This document shows, in pieces, positions 23,881 to 33,029 of a stretch of 64,000 bases of DNA (position 1 is its first letter; each line of letters opens with the position of its first letter). The notes under the pieces were generated by a model that was not told where the DNA came from, did not search any database, and was given only the letters and a program-made list of their open reading frames with translations. The DNA comes from Paraphysomonas bandaiensis (lineage: Eukaryota; Chrysophyceae), in NCBI GenBank assembly GCA_965644295.1, contig CBFFRP010000433.1, positions 1 to 64,000 of the forward strand, in the 5' to 3' direction. The translations under genes and the position numbers were made by a program.

Positions 23881-24825
23881 CCTGTATTGGATCTTTCTGA
23901 AGACTTCATTTATGATCATCCGGTGTTTCGAATTGATCACAGACTTGTTGAGCATGAGCCTGTTGAGGCAGAGGAAGGAATATCACAACATGGTTTGTCT
24001 AGGCATCAATATACAGTATTGTTTTGGTACAAATGTTGTTTTAAGGATACCACTCTGCTTGAATGCGCAGAGTTTCTGAGAATTGTTTGCAACGTGACTG
24101 TGAGCCGATCCACAGTGTGCAGAGCACTCCTCCGACTTGGTTTCAAGAAAAAGCATATGAAGTACATCGCCAAGTATCTTGACGAGAATGATAGAGTGGC
24201 ATTTTGGGTCAATCCGCCTGATCATTCACTGCGACCGGGTGTGCTTGGGGTTTATTATCGGGACATTGTGGACCTAGACGAAAGCGGCTTTTACGTCTCC
24301 AATTCACGGCGTGTCTGTGGTCACTCTCTTGGGAGCACCTCAAGCAGTTCTATTGGAAACAAAGCCCGCATGCTGCCCCACTACTCATTGCTAGTTGCTA
24401 TCGACGCTCGCAAAGGTGTGATCAACAACATATTTTATCCACATGGCACAACTTCGGAGGTATTCTACCACTTTGTTGTGTACCTGTTAATTCCCAGTCT
24501 TGAGGGTACTGGGAGACGTGTCATTACAATGGATCGCTTGAGTGCTCATTTTGGAGTTGTGGTCAAAGCTCTAACGGATGCTGGACATTATGTTGTCTTT
24601 CGTCCTGCTTCGTCCCCTACCTTTGCACCAGTGGAATGGGTATTCAGTTACGTGGACAAGTTTCTTCAAGAGCATAGTCCACAAGTCACGCCCAATTCAT
24701 TAAAGTTTTGGTTAAGGACGGCTTTGGATACAATTAGTAGGTTTGACGTCAAACAGTATATGGCAGCTGCACACTTTTATGTCCCGACGTATCCGTACAC
24801 ACCTTACCGCGGTGAACAATCATAG
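23869..24825 (+). CDS. IS630/Tc1/mariner-type DDE transposase (copy 1)
   Basis: Intact 318-residue frame. Residues about 41-95 look like a helix-turn-helix DNA-binding domain (TVSRSTVCRALLRLGF). The catalytic core shows D137 in DLDESGF, D222 in ITMDRLSAHF and E256 in APVEWVFSYVDKFL, spaced as DD33E. These match the DE, DN..H and PxE blocks of IS630/Tc1 transposases, with Arg replacing the usual Asn after the second Asp. It should cut at the element's inverted repeats and insert at TA, in agreement with the TA flanks. Its translation is identical in both copies. The first 40 residues are acidic and unlike the family. Confidence 0.92.
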   Translation: MAAAPVLDLSEDFIYDHPVFRIDHRLVEHEPVEAEEGISQHGLSRHQYTVLFWYKCCFKDTTLLECAEFLRIVCNVTVSRSTVCRALLRLGFKKKHMKYIAKYLDENDRVAFWVNPPDHSLRPGVLGVYYRDIVDLDESGFYVSNSRRVCGHSLGSTSSSSIGNKARMLPHYSLLVAIDARKGVINNIFYPHGTTSEVFYHFVVYLLIPSLEGTGRRVITMDRLSAHFGVVVKALTDAGHYVVFRPASSPTFAPVEWVFSYVDKFLQEHSPQVTPNSLKFWLRTALDTISRFDVKQYMAAAHFYVPTYPYTPYRGEQS

Positions 24826-25464
24826 GGGTGCTATGTGGTTGTAGTGCACGTTGTGACTGCGCTGCACTTAGTATTTATTAATCTGGTTATTTATTCTTAA
24901 CTATTCTAAATTATTATTCTTAAGTAATTTGGAACAGTATATTGCAATACCTTGCAAATGATATTAATCTGTTTAATATATTATTAGCTATATGTCGGTG
25001 GAATGCTTTTCACTTTTCACATTGTAATTATATGATATGTTACTAGTTTCATACGAAATTGAAAGCGCAGTGCTCACGGCAATAGTGATGAGAGTAAGCT
25101 TGTGTAATTTGGGCTCAAAATGAGTCCATTAAAAATTTGGGTGAATGTGTGATTATTACACAGTTCTAGTGATGACATAATATGATTAATAATTAATACA
25201 TTAATTAACAATAATAAAATTTATATAAAACTTCTTGACAACGATTGAATAATAATAACAGCGAAAAGCAATAATAATAAAAGGCTATATCTGGAATCAG
25301 CAGGCTATAATAAGAAAACAAACTAATAAGAAAAGACACAATGCTAAGGGTCTACTCCGGGAAAGTGCCATCTGAAGTGGGCTCCAGCTTCAGCTCATTC
25401 AAATCATGAACTAAATCAGGCCTCAACACAACCACCACCGCATTGACAGCAGCCACACAACCTT
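24826..25464. other. Convergent 3' spacer of transposon copy 1
   Basis: AT-rich tail-to-tail spacer between the transposase and the zinc-motif gene, with the same sequence in copy 2 (30786-31311). It presumably holds both 3' ends. The stretch 25327-25464 would be coding in the intact copy 2 gene. Confidence 0.6.
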
Positions 25465-26892
25465 TCAAGTCCATCTCTGTATCGTGACTGTACGCGTTAT
25501 TTGGCGACAGTGGAGCCGACACTGGATGTAGCAGGGAAAAATTCTGTCCGCAAGCCGCTTGTTTTCTGAGACACTGATGGTGAGGAGTCGTGCGATTGTT
25601 TCTTTGCAGTCCTCATATAACACCTGGGCCTCTCTTCCTATATTTAAAGCAACAAAGTGAGCGTACAACTGTTGTCTGAAGAATGTCAGGAAAGTCACAG
25701 TCTCCTCACGGGCCTGGAGTTCAACTGCACTCAGCTCAGGGGCACTGGTTGGAGCACAACCGTTCTCCTCCATGCGGCGTCTTTTGGCAGCCAACCCATC
25801 GTCTGCATTAGGAATGTCTGTAACTCCCTCCACATATTCCGGTGGAGCCGAAGCAACCGCGCGCACAGATGCGTCGTCCAGTGCCTTTCGTTGCTCCTCT
25901 GTTAATAGGCGCACAGCATTATGTCGGGAAATGGTTGCAATCAAAGACTTAATCGGAACATCCATATCAATGGCCGCCTCAAGATTCTTCATGGTTTCAA
26001 CTAATCGGTAGGTGGCATGGGGATGAAGTAAAAAAGATCGTTGGTCCGTCTGGTCTTTCTGGTGTTCTTCCCGAACTCTGGACATAACTGCATCTGATGC
26101 CCCGCAACGCTCAAGAAATCCAGGTGCTTGGCGCTCCAACTCTGACAGCACAATGTATCCATCCGGCTCTTGCAGGAGTTTATTCAAATGAATTAGAGCA
26201 AAGTTATTGACCTCAAAAGACGCTCTAGTGCTGTTCATTCGAGTCTGCTCGGCCAGTGCATTCATGTAAATCTGTCGCCGCTTCTTATCGTACTCCGAGA
26301 TGACTTCAGCATGCTGTGGATACTTAGGGTAGGGACAATCCGACCACGGATCAGGCTGAATCCTAAACTCAACACTATGGGGCGCCACATTGCATACGGG
26401 ACAGCTACACTTCACTTTAACAATTAAATCACAACCCTTGCACCTGCCCATTGGAGGTATGAATGTGGTGGCGTTGCTGATGGGGCAGTCGTGCCTTAAT
26501 GCTGCTTGCAACTCCGCACTCGACATGCACACAGGACAACGAGTGCACTCCAAGCGATCATCTTTACTTGCTTTTTTCATCTCTGCGGCTTTGCAGTAGA
26601 ACACGTCGTCCCTTTCTTCGTCATTTGTTATTGGTAGCCGTCGAACATCTTTCTTTGCGCGCACGTGTTTCAGGAATCCCTTCCAGATGGTATAATGATG
26701 AAGACACCCAGGACACCTCACACCATCTTGTGGTGGATTTCTTGTGTTCGATTTGAACCTTTCCTGCCCACCGTGAAGTACGGTGTGTTCTGGAACAACA
26801 TCGCGGAGTGATGGGAGGTGAGCGGCCACCAAATTCTCGGAAGGAGCAAACACGAATATATCGCCACCATCGTGGTGATGAGCTGCAGCCAT
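25465..26892 (-). CDS. Transposon gene 3: zinc-motif protein, frameshifted (copy 1)
   Basis: 475-residue frame beginning MAAAHHHDGG. It is the same protein as at 31312-32853 up to residue about 450. One A is missing from the A run near 25544 compared with copy 2, so the last 20-odd residues are out of frame (ending TIQRWT) and the normal 63-residue C-terminus is lost. Cysteine pairs at C60/C63, C116/C119/C122, C151/C154 and C162/C164/C167 suggest zinc binding. A substitution gives Ser at residue 48 where copy 2 has Trp. This copy may be non-functional. Confidence 0.8.
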   Translation of the reverse strand: MAAAHHHDGGDIFVFAPSENLVAAHLPSLRDVVPEHTVLHGGQERFKSNTRNPPQDGVRCPGCLHHYTIWKGFLKHVRAKKDVRRLPITNDEERDDVFYCKAAEMKKASKDDRLECTRCPVCMSSAELQAALRHDCPISNATTFIPPMGRCKGCDLIVKVKCSCPVCNVAPHSVEFRIQPDPWSDCPYPKYPQHAEVISEYDKKRRQIYMNALAEQTRMNSTRASFEVNNFALIHLNKLLQEPDGYIVLSELERQAPGFLERCGASDAVMSRVREEHQKDQTDQRSFLLHPHATYRLVETMKNLEAAIDMDVPIKSLIATISRHNAVRLLTEEQRKALDDASVRAVASAPPEYVEGVTDIPNADDGLAAKRRRMEENGCAPTSAPELSAVELQAREETVTFLTFFRQQLYAHFVALNIGREAQVLYEDCKETIARLLTISVSENKRLADRIFPCYIQCRLHCRQITRTVTIQRWT

Positions 26893-27033
26893 ATTGTTAC
26901 ATATCGTACAGTGTAATGGAGTTGTGGGTATAATTTGAGTCCGCCAGGGGTAGAATGGAATGCTTGTGGAATGCTCGTGTCAGAATTGGAGAGTCGTCGG
27001 AATGGGTGTGGAGAGAGTGTTTTTGTGGAAAAA
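26881..27033. repeat. Internal inverted repeat, right arm (copy 1)
   Basis: Reverse complement of 23728-23880, directly next to the right terminal inverted repeat. It contains the 5' flank and Met-Ala-Ala-Ala codons of the minus-strand zinc-motif gene. Confidence 0.95.
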
Positions 27034-27068
27034 CGAGTGCGTGGATAAAAGTTGACAGAAACGTACAG

Positions 27069-27084
27069 TACATACATACATACA

Positions 27085-27118
<34 letters not shown>
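27069..27118. repeat. CATA microsatellite between the two transposons
   Basis: About 50 bp of CATA units ending in TATATA, left between copy 1 and copy 2. The two inward-facing terminal inverted repeats make this a potential hairpin. Confidence 0.9.
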
Positions 27119-27284
27119 CTGTACGTTTCTGTCAACTTTTATCCACGCACTCGTTTTTCTGTAAAATGTGGAAGGTACCGTACTCAAGCCCGCACCATAA
27201 TGGTGTGGAACTATATAAGTGGTGATGATGAGTGACCAGTGGTATGTATGGTGTTGCTGGTGAGTAATAGATCCAGGGAGGTGG

Positions 27285-27914
27285 GTGTTGAAGGAGGAGC
27301 TCTCTCATCACAGCATGGTATCATACATACAGAACATAATAACAGCGAGAACATATCATAGTAGCATGGAATCAACTACCACGGAATCAACTACCACGGA
27401 ATCAACTACCACGGAATCAACTACCACAGGGGGCATTAGAAAAGTCGGTGATGGGGAAACCAAAAATCGTAACTCCTCTGCGTTAGCTCAGTTTGCGAAG
27501 TACTTGGAGATGCGGTTCGACGGGAAGAAGAGGTATAAGGAACTCATAGACAGTGATATAAATGTAGAACTATTTCAATGTTTCGGTGGCTTTTTGATCG
27601 ATCACGCCGTCCATGGAACAACGAAGAAGCCTTTGACCCTAGGTACTGCTTGGCAGTATTTGTCAGACACGAAGACTGCGCTGACGAAGCGATTTAAAAG
27701 AAATGAGTTATTAAGCAGCTCCAATGAGCTGTGGTACAAAGATGTGAGAGCGGCAGTATCAAAGCATATTATCAAGCGGTGTATCGCACAAGGAGTGCGT
27801 ATATCAGAGAAAACAAGTCCAGTGGGGAAAGAACTAATGAAGCGCATAGGTGAATACATTATACATCGGGCATCTGATTTCTCCGGTAAGTGGACATACT
27901 TCACATATCTATGA
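27285..27914 (+). pseudogene. Transposon gene 1, 5' part (copy 2)
   Basis: Identical to exon 1 of the copy 1 gene apart from four instead of five ESTTT repeats. The GTAAGT donor after 27885 is kept, but sequence diverges about 40 bp into the intron and the copy 1 acceptor and start of exon 2 are missing. As drawn, the frame reads into the intron and stops at 27914. The gene is probably broken or continues into exons in the extra 1.54 kb. Confidence 0.6.
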
Positions 27915-27929
27915 TTTACTGTATACCCT

Positions 27930-28288
27930 ATGGTAGACAACGTCAACAAACAGAAAAAACTAAATCGAGTATTGACTAAAGGACTCGGCCTATTGTACGA
28001 TGACGAGAAACGTTTTCTTGATGAGCCGAAACCCTGTATGGCAAGTCAGTCTACTTCGTACAGAGAATGGAAGAGTAATTTAAAATGCATAGCTGAAAAG
28101 GTTGAATTGCGTGTTATTGTTGATTTATTTGGTCAGGAAAATTACGACAAGTTTCACCCCAAAAAAAAGCCTCTAAGAAATACATAAACAGTATATATGA
28201 TGCAATGAGTGCACGAAGGGACAGTGATGGTAACATTATTCCAAGGACAAAGAAAAGGAAACTTCAGTCTGATGTTAGTAATCTGTAG
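27930..28288 (+). pseudogene. Fragment with frameshift in the extra segment of copy 2
   Basis: An open frame of 85 residues (27930-28187) is followed, after a one-base shift at an A8 run near 28161-28168, by a second frame to TAG at 28288. The second frame encodes a helical, basic tail with a nuclear-localisation-like IPRTKKRKLQ. Together they look like the 3' end of a DNA-binding protein gene, plausibly the true end of transposon gene 1. Sequence error, mutation or programmed slippage could each explain the shift. Confidence 0.4.
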
Positions 28289-28820
28289 AATGCCAATATA
28301 TGTATTCATTTATAACCACTCCATCAACTTTTTATAATGTACCCTTATAATTAATGATTCATTAGTAATTGGAATACATCGTATCATTATTTACAGAGCA
28401 TACAACAGTATAATCAACCATTACAGCGTTCAGCATTTTATTATTCGACACAGTCTGATGTTAGTAATCTGTAGAATGCCTATATGTATTCATTTATAAC
28501 CACTCCATCAACTTTTTATAATGTACCCTTATAATTAATGATTCATTAGTAATTGGAATACATCGTATCATTATTTACAGAGCATACAACAGTATAATCA
28601 ACCATTACAGCGTGCAGCATTTTATTATTCGACACAGTCTGATGTTAGTAATCTGTAGAATGCCTATATGTATTCATTTATAACCACTCCATCAACTTTT
28701 TATACTGTACCCTTATAATTAATGATTCATTAGTAATTGGAATACATCGTATCATTATTTACAGAGCATACAACAGTATAATCAACCATCACAGCGTTCA
28801 GCATTTTATTATTCCACACC
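28265..28820. repeat. Tandem repeat, about 185-bp unit, three copies
   Basis: Units begin with CAGTCTGATGTTAGTAATCT at 28265, 28451 and 28635. Copies are nearly identical, with single-base changes and a small indel. They start at the tail of the coding fragment at 27930-28288. Confidence 0.93.
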
Positions 28821-29190
28821 GTTCAGAATTCTTATCACATACAGCCATACTGCATACCCTTACACAACATGACACATATTCACTGCAAGATGGAACAGGG
28901 GCAGCCGGGCGCTTGTGTCGCTTAGGCATCCCTCTTGCACCGGTAAGTATAAACGTCATTGCGCCTACAACAGCATAATAAACCATCACAGCCTTCAGCA
29001 TTTTATTATTCCACACCGTTCAGAATTCTTATCACATACAGCCATACTGCATACCCTTACACAACATGACACATATTCACTGCAAGATGGTACAGGGGCA
29101 GCCGGGCGCTTGTGTCGCTTAGGCATCCCTCTTGCACCGGTAAGTATAAACGTCATTGCGCCTACAACAGCATAATAAACCATGACAACA
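28790..29190. repeat. Tandem repeat, about 195-bp unit, two copies
   Basis: The segment starting CAGCATTTTATTATTCCACA occurs at about 28799 and 28996. It is nearly identical through the GCACCGGTAAGTATAAACG phrase. This is a second, different tandem array in the segment unique to copy 2. Confidence 0.9.
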
Positions 29191-29471
29191 TTCAGCATAT
29201 CATATACCATCACACAACATAGTGCATGCATGATATACAGCCTTCTATTCCTTCAAATGTACCACTTCTCATCTCTCTACATACCTGACACTTTAAATAG
29301 GATGATGGGAGCATGATGCTCCCACCTGGAATTCAATCATTGATATCCATATCAAATCACTTCATACCATAATATACAGCCCTTCACAGTTCCTCTCCAT
29401 ACAGCCTTATAAACCTCGTCCAGTAACTGCATATCTCATCTCACAGTTTCATGAAATAAGATGGTAGCAAC

Positions 29472-29687
29472 ATGTTATCACCTATCATTCAAGCACTCAT
29501 TAACGTGTATCTGCTGCATATGGCTGCCTCGTCATATTACTATATACATATACTCGATGCATGTGATATGATGCACTATGCTATGATGCACTCTGCTGAT
29601 TGGATCACTCGATGGGCGCACTTGCTGTGCGGCCTTTGTGTAAAAACAAGGGTGCGGGATCCCGCACCTGCGGTGCGGGCTAAATAA
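29472..29687 (+). pseudogene. Transposon gene 1, 3' part (copy 2)
   Basis: Matches the end of exon 2 of the copy 1 gene (from MLSPIIQALINVYLL to the final AVRAK) with one substitution, but the upstream join to exon 1 is absent. It is a remnant frame left by the rearrangement. Confidence 0.5.
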
Positions 29688-29828
29688 TTTTTCCACAAAA
29701 ACACTCTCTCCACACCCATTCCGACGACTCTCCAATTCTGACACGAGCATTCCACAAGCATTCCATTCTACCCCTGGCGGACTCAAATTATACCCACAAC
29801 TCCATTACACTGTACAATATGTAACAAT

Positions 29829-30785
29829 ATGGCTGCAGCTCCTGTATTGGATCTTTCTGAAGACTTCATTTATGATCATCCGGTGTTTCGAATTGATCAC
29901 AGACTTGTTGAGCATGAGCCTGTTGAGGCAGAGGAAGGAATATCACAACATGGTTTGTCTAGGCATCAATATACAGTATTGTTTTGGTACAAATGTTGTT
30001 TTAAGGATACCACTCTGCTTGAATGCGCAGAGTTTCTGAGAATTGTTTGCAACGTGACTGTGAGCCGATCCACAGTGTGCAGAGCACTCCTCCGACTTGG
30101 TTTCAAGAAAAAGCATATGAAGTACATCGCCAAGTATCTTGACGAGAATGATAGAGTGGCATTTTGGGTCAATCCGCCTGATCATTCACTGCGACCGGGT
30201 GTGCTTGGGGTTTATTATCGGGACATTGTGGACCTAGACGAAAGCGGCTTTTACGTCTCCAATTCACGGCGTGTCTGTGGTCACTCTCTTGGGAGCACCT
30301 CAAGCAGTTCTATTGGAAACAAAGCCCGCATGCTGCCCCACTACTCATTGCTAGTTGCTATCGACGCTCGCAAAGGTGTGATCAACAACATATTTTATCC
30401 ACATGGCACAACTTCGGAGGTATTCTACCACTTTGTTGTGTACCTGTTAATTCCCAGTCTTGAGGGTACTGGGAGACGTGTCATTACAATGGATCGCTTG
30501 AGTGCTCATTTTGGAGTTGTGGTCAAAGCTCTAACGGATGCTGGACATTATGTTGTCTTTCGTCCTGCTTCGTCCCCTACCTTTGCACCAGTGGAATGGG
30601 TATTCAGTTACGTGGACAAGTTTCTTCAAGAGCATAGTCCACAAGTCACGCCCAATTCATTAAAGTTTTGGTTAAGGACGGCTTTGGATACAATTAGTAG
30701 GTTTGACGTCAAACAGTATATGGCAGCTGCACACTTTTATGTCCCGACGTATCCGTACACACCTTACCGCGGTGAACAATCATAG
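29829..30785 (+). CDS. IS630/Tc1/mariner-type DDE transposase (copy 2)
   Basis: The same 318-residue translation as at 23869-24825, with helix-turn-helix and D137/D222/E256. It starts inside the 29688-29840 inverted-repeat arm. With an intact frame and perfect terminal repeats, this copy looks capable of coding for active enzyme and of mobilising copy 1. Confidence 0.92.
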   Translation: MAAAPVLDLSEDFIYDHPVFRIDHRLVEHEPVEAEEGISQHGLSRHQYTVLFWYKCCFKDTTLLECAEFLRIVCNVTVSRSTVCRALLRLGFKKKHMKYIAKYLDENDRVAFWVNPPDHSLRPGVLGVYYRDIVDLDESGFYVSNSRRVCGHSLGSTSSSSIGNKARMLPHYSLLVAIDARKGVINNIFYPHGTTSEVFYHFVVYLLIPSLEGTGRRVITMDRLSAHFGVVVKALTDAGHYVVFRPASSPTFAPVEWVFSYVDKFLQEHSPQVTPNSLKFWLRTALDTISRFDVKQYMAAAHFYVPTYPYTPYRGEQS

Positions 30786-31311
30786 GGGTGCTATGTGGTT
30801 GTAGTGCACGTTGTGACTGCGCTGCACTTAGTATTTATTAATCTGGTTATTTATTCTTAACTATTCTAAATTATTATTCTTAAGTAATTTGGAACAGTAT
30901 ATTGCAATACCTTGCAAATGATATTAATCTGTTTAATATATTATTAGCTATATGTCGGTGGAATGCTTTTCACTTTTCACATTGTAATTATATGATATGT
31001 TACTAGTTTCATACGAAATTGAAAGCGCAGTGCTCACGGCAATAGTGATGAGAGTAAGCTTGTGTAATTTGGGCTCAAAATGAGTCCATTAAAAATTTGG
31101 GTGAATGTGTGATTATTACACAGTTCTAGTGATGACATAATATGATTAATAATTAATACATTAATTAACAATAATAAAATTTATATAAAACTTCTTGACA
31201 ACGATTGAATAATAATAACAGCGAAAAGCAATAATAATAAAAGGCTATATCTGGAATCAGCAGGCTATAATAAGAAAACAAACTAATAAGAAAAGACACA
31301 ATGCTAAGGGT
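30786..31311. other. Convergent 3' spacer of transposon copy 2
   Basis: AT-rich tail-to-tail spacer, identical as far as I can see to the corresponding part of 24826-25351. No coding content. Confidence 0.6.
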
Positions 31312-32853
31312 CTACTCCGGGAAAGTGCCATCTGAAGTGGGCTCCAGCTTCAGCTCATTCAAATCATGAACTAAATCAGGCCTCAACACAACCACCACCG
31401 CATTGACAGCAGCCACACAACCTTTCAAGTCCATCTCTGTATCGTGACTGTACGCGTTATTTGGCGACAGTGGAGCCGACACTGGATGTAGCAGGGAAAA
31501 AATTCTGTCCGCAAGCCGCTTGTTTTCTGAGACACTGATGGTGAGGAGTCGTGCGATTGTTTCTTTGCAGTCCTCATATAACACCTGGGCCTCTCTTCCT
31601 ATATTTAAAGCAACAAAGTGAGCGTACAACTGTTGTCTGAAGAATGTCAGGAAAGTCACAGTCTCCTCACGGGCCTGGAGTTCAACTGCACTCAGCTCAG
31701 GGGCACTGGTTGGAGCACAACCGTTCTCCTCCATGCGGCGTCTTTTGGCAGCCAACCCATCGTCTGCATTAGGAATGTCTGTAACTCCCTCCACATATTC
31801 CGGTGGAGCCGAAGCAACCGCGCGCACAGATGCGTCGTCCAGTGCCTTTCGTTGCTCCTCTGTTAATAGGCGCACAGCATTATGTCGGGAAATGGTTGCA
31901 ATCAAAGACTTAATCGGAACATCCATATCAATGGCCGCCTCAAGATTCTTCATGGTTTCAACTAATCGGTAGGTGGCATGGGGATGAAGTAAAAAAGATC
32001 GTTGGTCCGTCTGGTCTTTCTGGTGTTCTTCCCGAACTCTGGACATAACTGCATCTGATGCCCCGCAACGCTCAAGAAATCCAGGTGCTTGGCGCTCCAA
32101 CTCTGACAGCACAATGTATCCATCCGGCTCTTGCAGGAGTTTATTCAAATGAATTAGAGCAAAGTTATTGACCTCAAAAGACGCTCTAGTGCTGTTCATT
32201 CGAGTCTGCTCGGCCAGTGCATTCATGTAAATCTGTCGCCGCTTCTTATCGTACTCCGAGATGACTTCAGCATGCTGTGGATACTTAGGGTAGGGACAAT
32301 CCGACCACGGATCAGGCTGAATCCTAAACTCAACACTATGGGGCGCCACATTGCATACGGGACAGCTACACTTCACTTTAACAATTAAATCACAACCCTT
32401 GCACCTGCCCATTGGAGGTATGAATGTGGTGGCGTTGCTGATGGGGCAGTCGTGCCTTAATGCTGCTTGCAACTCCGCACTCGACATGCACACAGGACAA
32501 CGAGTGCACTCCAAGCGATCATCTTTACTTGCTTTTTTCATCTCTGCGGCTTTGCAGTAGAACACGTCGTCCCTTTCTTCGTCATTTGTTATTGGTAGCC
32601 GTCGAACATCTTTCTTTGCGCGCACGTGTTTCAGGAATCCCTTCCAGATGGTATAATGATGAAGACACCCAGGACACCTCACACCATCTTGTGGTGGATT
32701 TCTTGTGTTCCATTTGAACCTTTCCTGCCCACCGTGAAGTACGGTGTGTTCTGGAACAACATCGCGGAGTGATGGGAGGTGAGCGGCCACCAAATTCTCG
32801 GAAGGAGCAAACACGAATATATCGCCACCATCGTGGTGATGAGCTGCAGCCAT
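31312..32853 (-). CDS. Transposon gene 3: unknown zinc-motif protein, intact
   Basis: 513 residues starting MAAAHHHDGG, the first four encoded by the inverted-repeat arm it shares with the transposase. A first C-x2-C (C60/C63) with H76 could form a finger. A Cys/His cluster follows at 116-167 (CTRCPVC, CKGCDL, CSCPVC with H134/C136). The rest is helical and acidic/basic, with a nuclear-localisation-like AAKRRRMEE and a conserved-looking end. I do not recognise the family. Being convergent with the transposase inside the same repeats suggests an accessory role such as target choice, replication or regulation; this is inference. Confidence 0.75.
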   Translation of the reverse strand: MAAAHHHDGGDIFVFAPSENLVAAHLPSLRDVVPEHTVLHGGQERFKWNTRNPPQDGVRCPGCLHHYTIWKGFLKHVRAKKDVRRLPITNDEERDDVFYCKAAEMKKASKDDRLECTRCPVCMSSAELQAALRHDCPISNATTFIPPMGRCKGCDLIVKVKCSCPVCNVAPHSVEFRIQPDPWSDCPYPKYPQHAEVISEYDKKRRQIYMNALAEQTRMNSTRASFEVNNFALIHLNKLLQEPDGYIVLSELERQAPGFLERCGASDAVMSRVREEHQKDQTDQRSFLLHPHATYRLVETMKNLEAAIDMDVPIKSLIATISRHNAVRLLTEEQRKALDDASVRAVASAPPEYVEGVTDIPNADDGLAAKRRRMEENGCAPTSAPELSAVELQAREETVTFLTFFRQQLYAHFVALNIGREAQVLYEDCKETIARLLTISVSENKRLADRIFSLLHPVSAPLSPNNAYSHDTEMDLKGCVAAVNAVVVVLRPDLVHDLNELKLEPTSDGTFPE

Positions 32854-33029
32854 ATTGTTACATATCGTACAGTGTAATGGAGTTGTGGGTATAATTTGAG
32901 TCCGCCAGGGGTAGAATGGAATGCTTGTGGAATGCTCGTGTCAGAATTGGAGAGTCGTCGGAATGGGTGTGGAGAGAGTGTTTTTGTGGAAAAACGAGTG
33001 CGTGGATAAAAGTTGACAGAAACGTACAG

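Larger units (their letters stand above)
22628..27068. mobile_element. Composite TIR transposon, copy 1 (4441 bp)
   Basis: Both ends carry a perfect 41-bp terminal inverted repeat starting CTGTACGTTTCTGTCAAC, flanked by TA on each side (22626-22627 and 27069-27070), the target duplication of the Tc1/mariner/IS630 superfamily. From left to right it holds an unknown gene, a DDE transposase and a convergent unknown zinc-motif gene. A second inverted repeat of 153 bp (23728-23880 and 26881-27033) encloses the transposase and zinc-motif genes. From 23512 to its right end it is almost identical to 29472-33029 of copy 2. The few differences seen are substitutions near 23697 and 26751 and one missing A near 25544. 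Recent transposition is inferred. Confidence 0.93.
27119..33029. mobile_element. Composite TIR transposon, copy 2 (5911 bp)
   Basis: Same 41-bp terminal inverted repeats and TA flanks (27117-27118 and 33030-33031) as copy 1. The left 0.8 kb matches copy 1 except for one fewer ESTTT repeat, and the right 3.56 kb matches almost base for base. Between them it carries about 1.54 kb (27928-29471) absent from copy 1. Its internal inverted repeat lies at 29688-29840 and 32842-32994. The transposase and zinc-motif genes are both intact here. CATA units lie to the left and TATG units (the reverse complement) to the right. Confidence 0.93.

Noticed and set aside
28265-28820. Could the regular repeats be a CRISPR array
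   Set aside because: Units of about 185 bp with no short repeat/unique spacer pattern, in a eukaryotic transposon.
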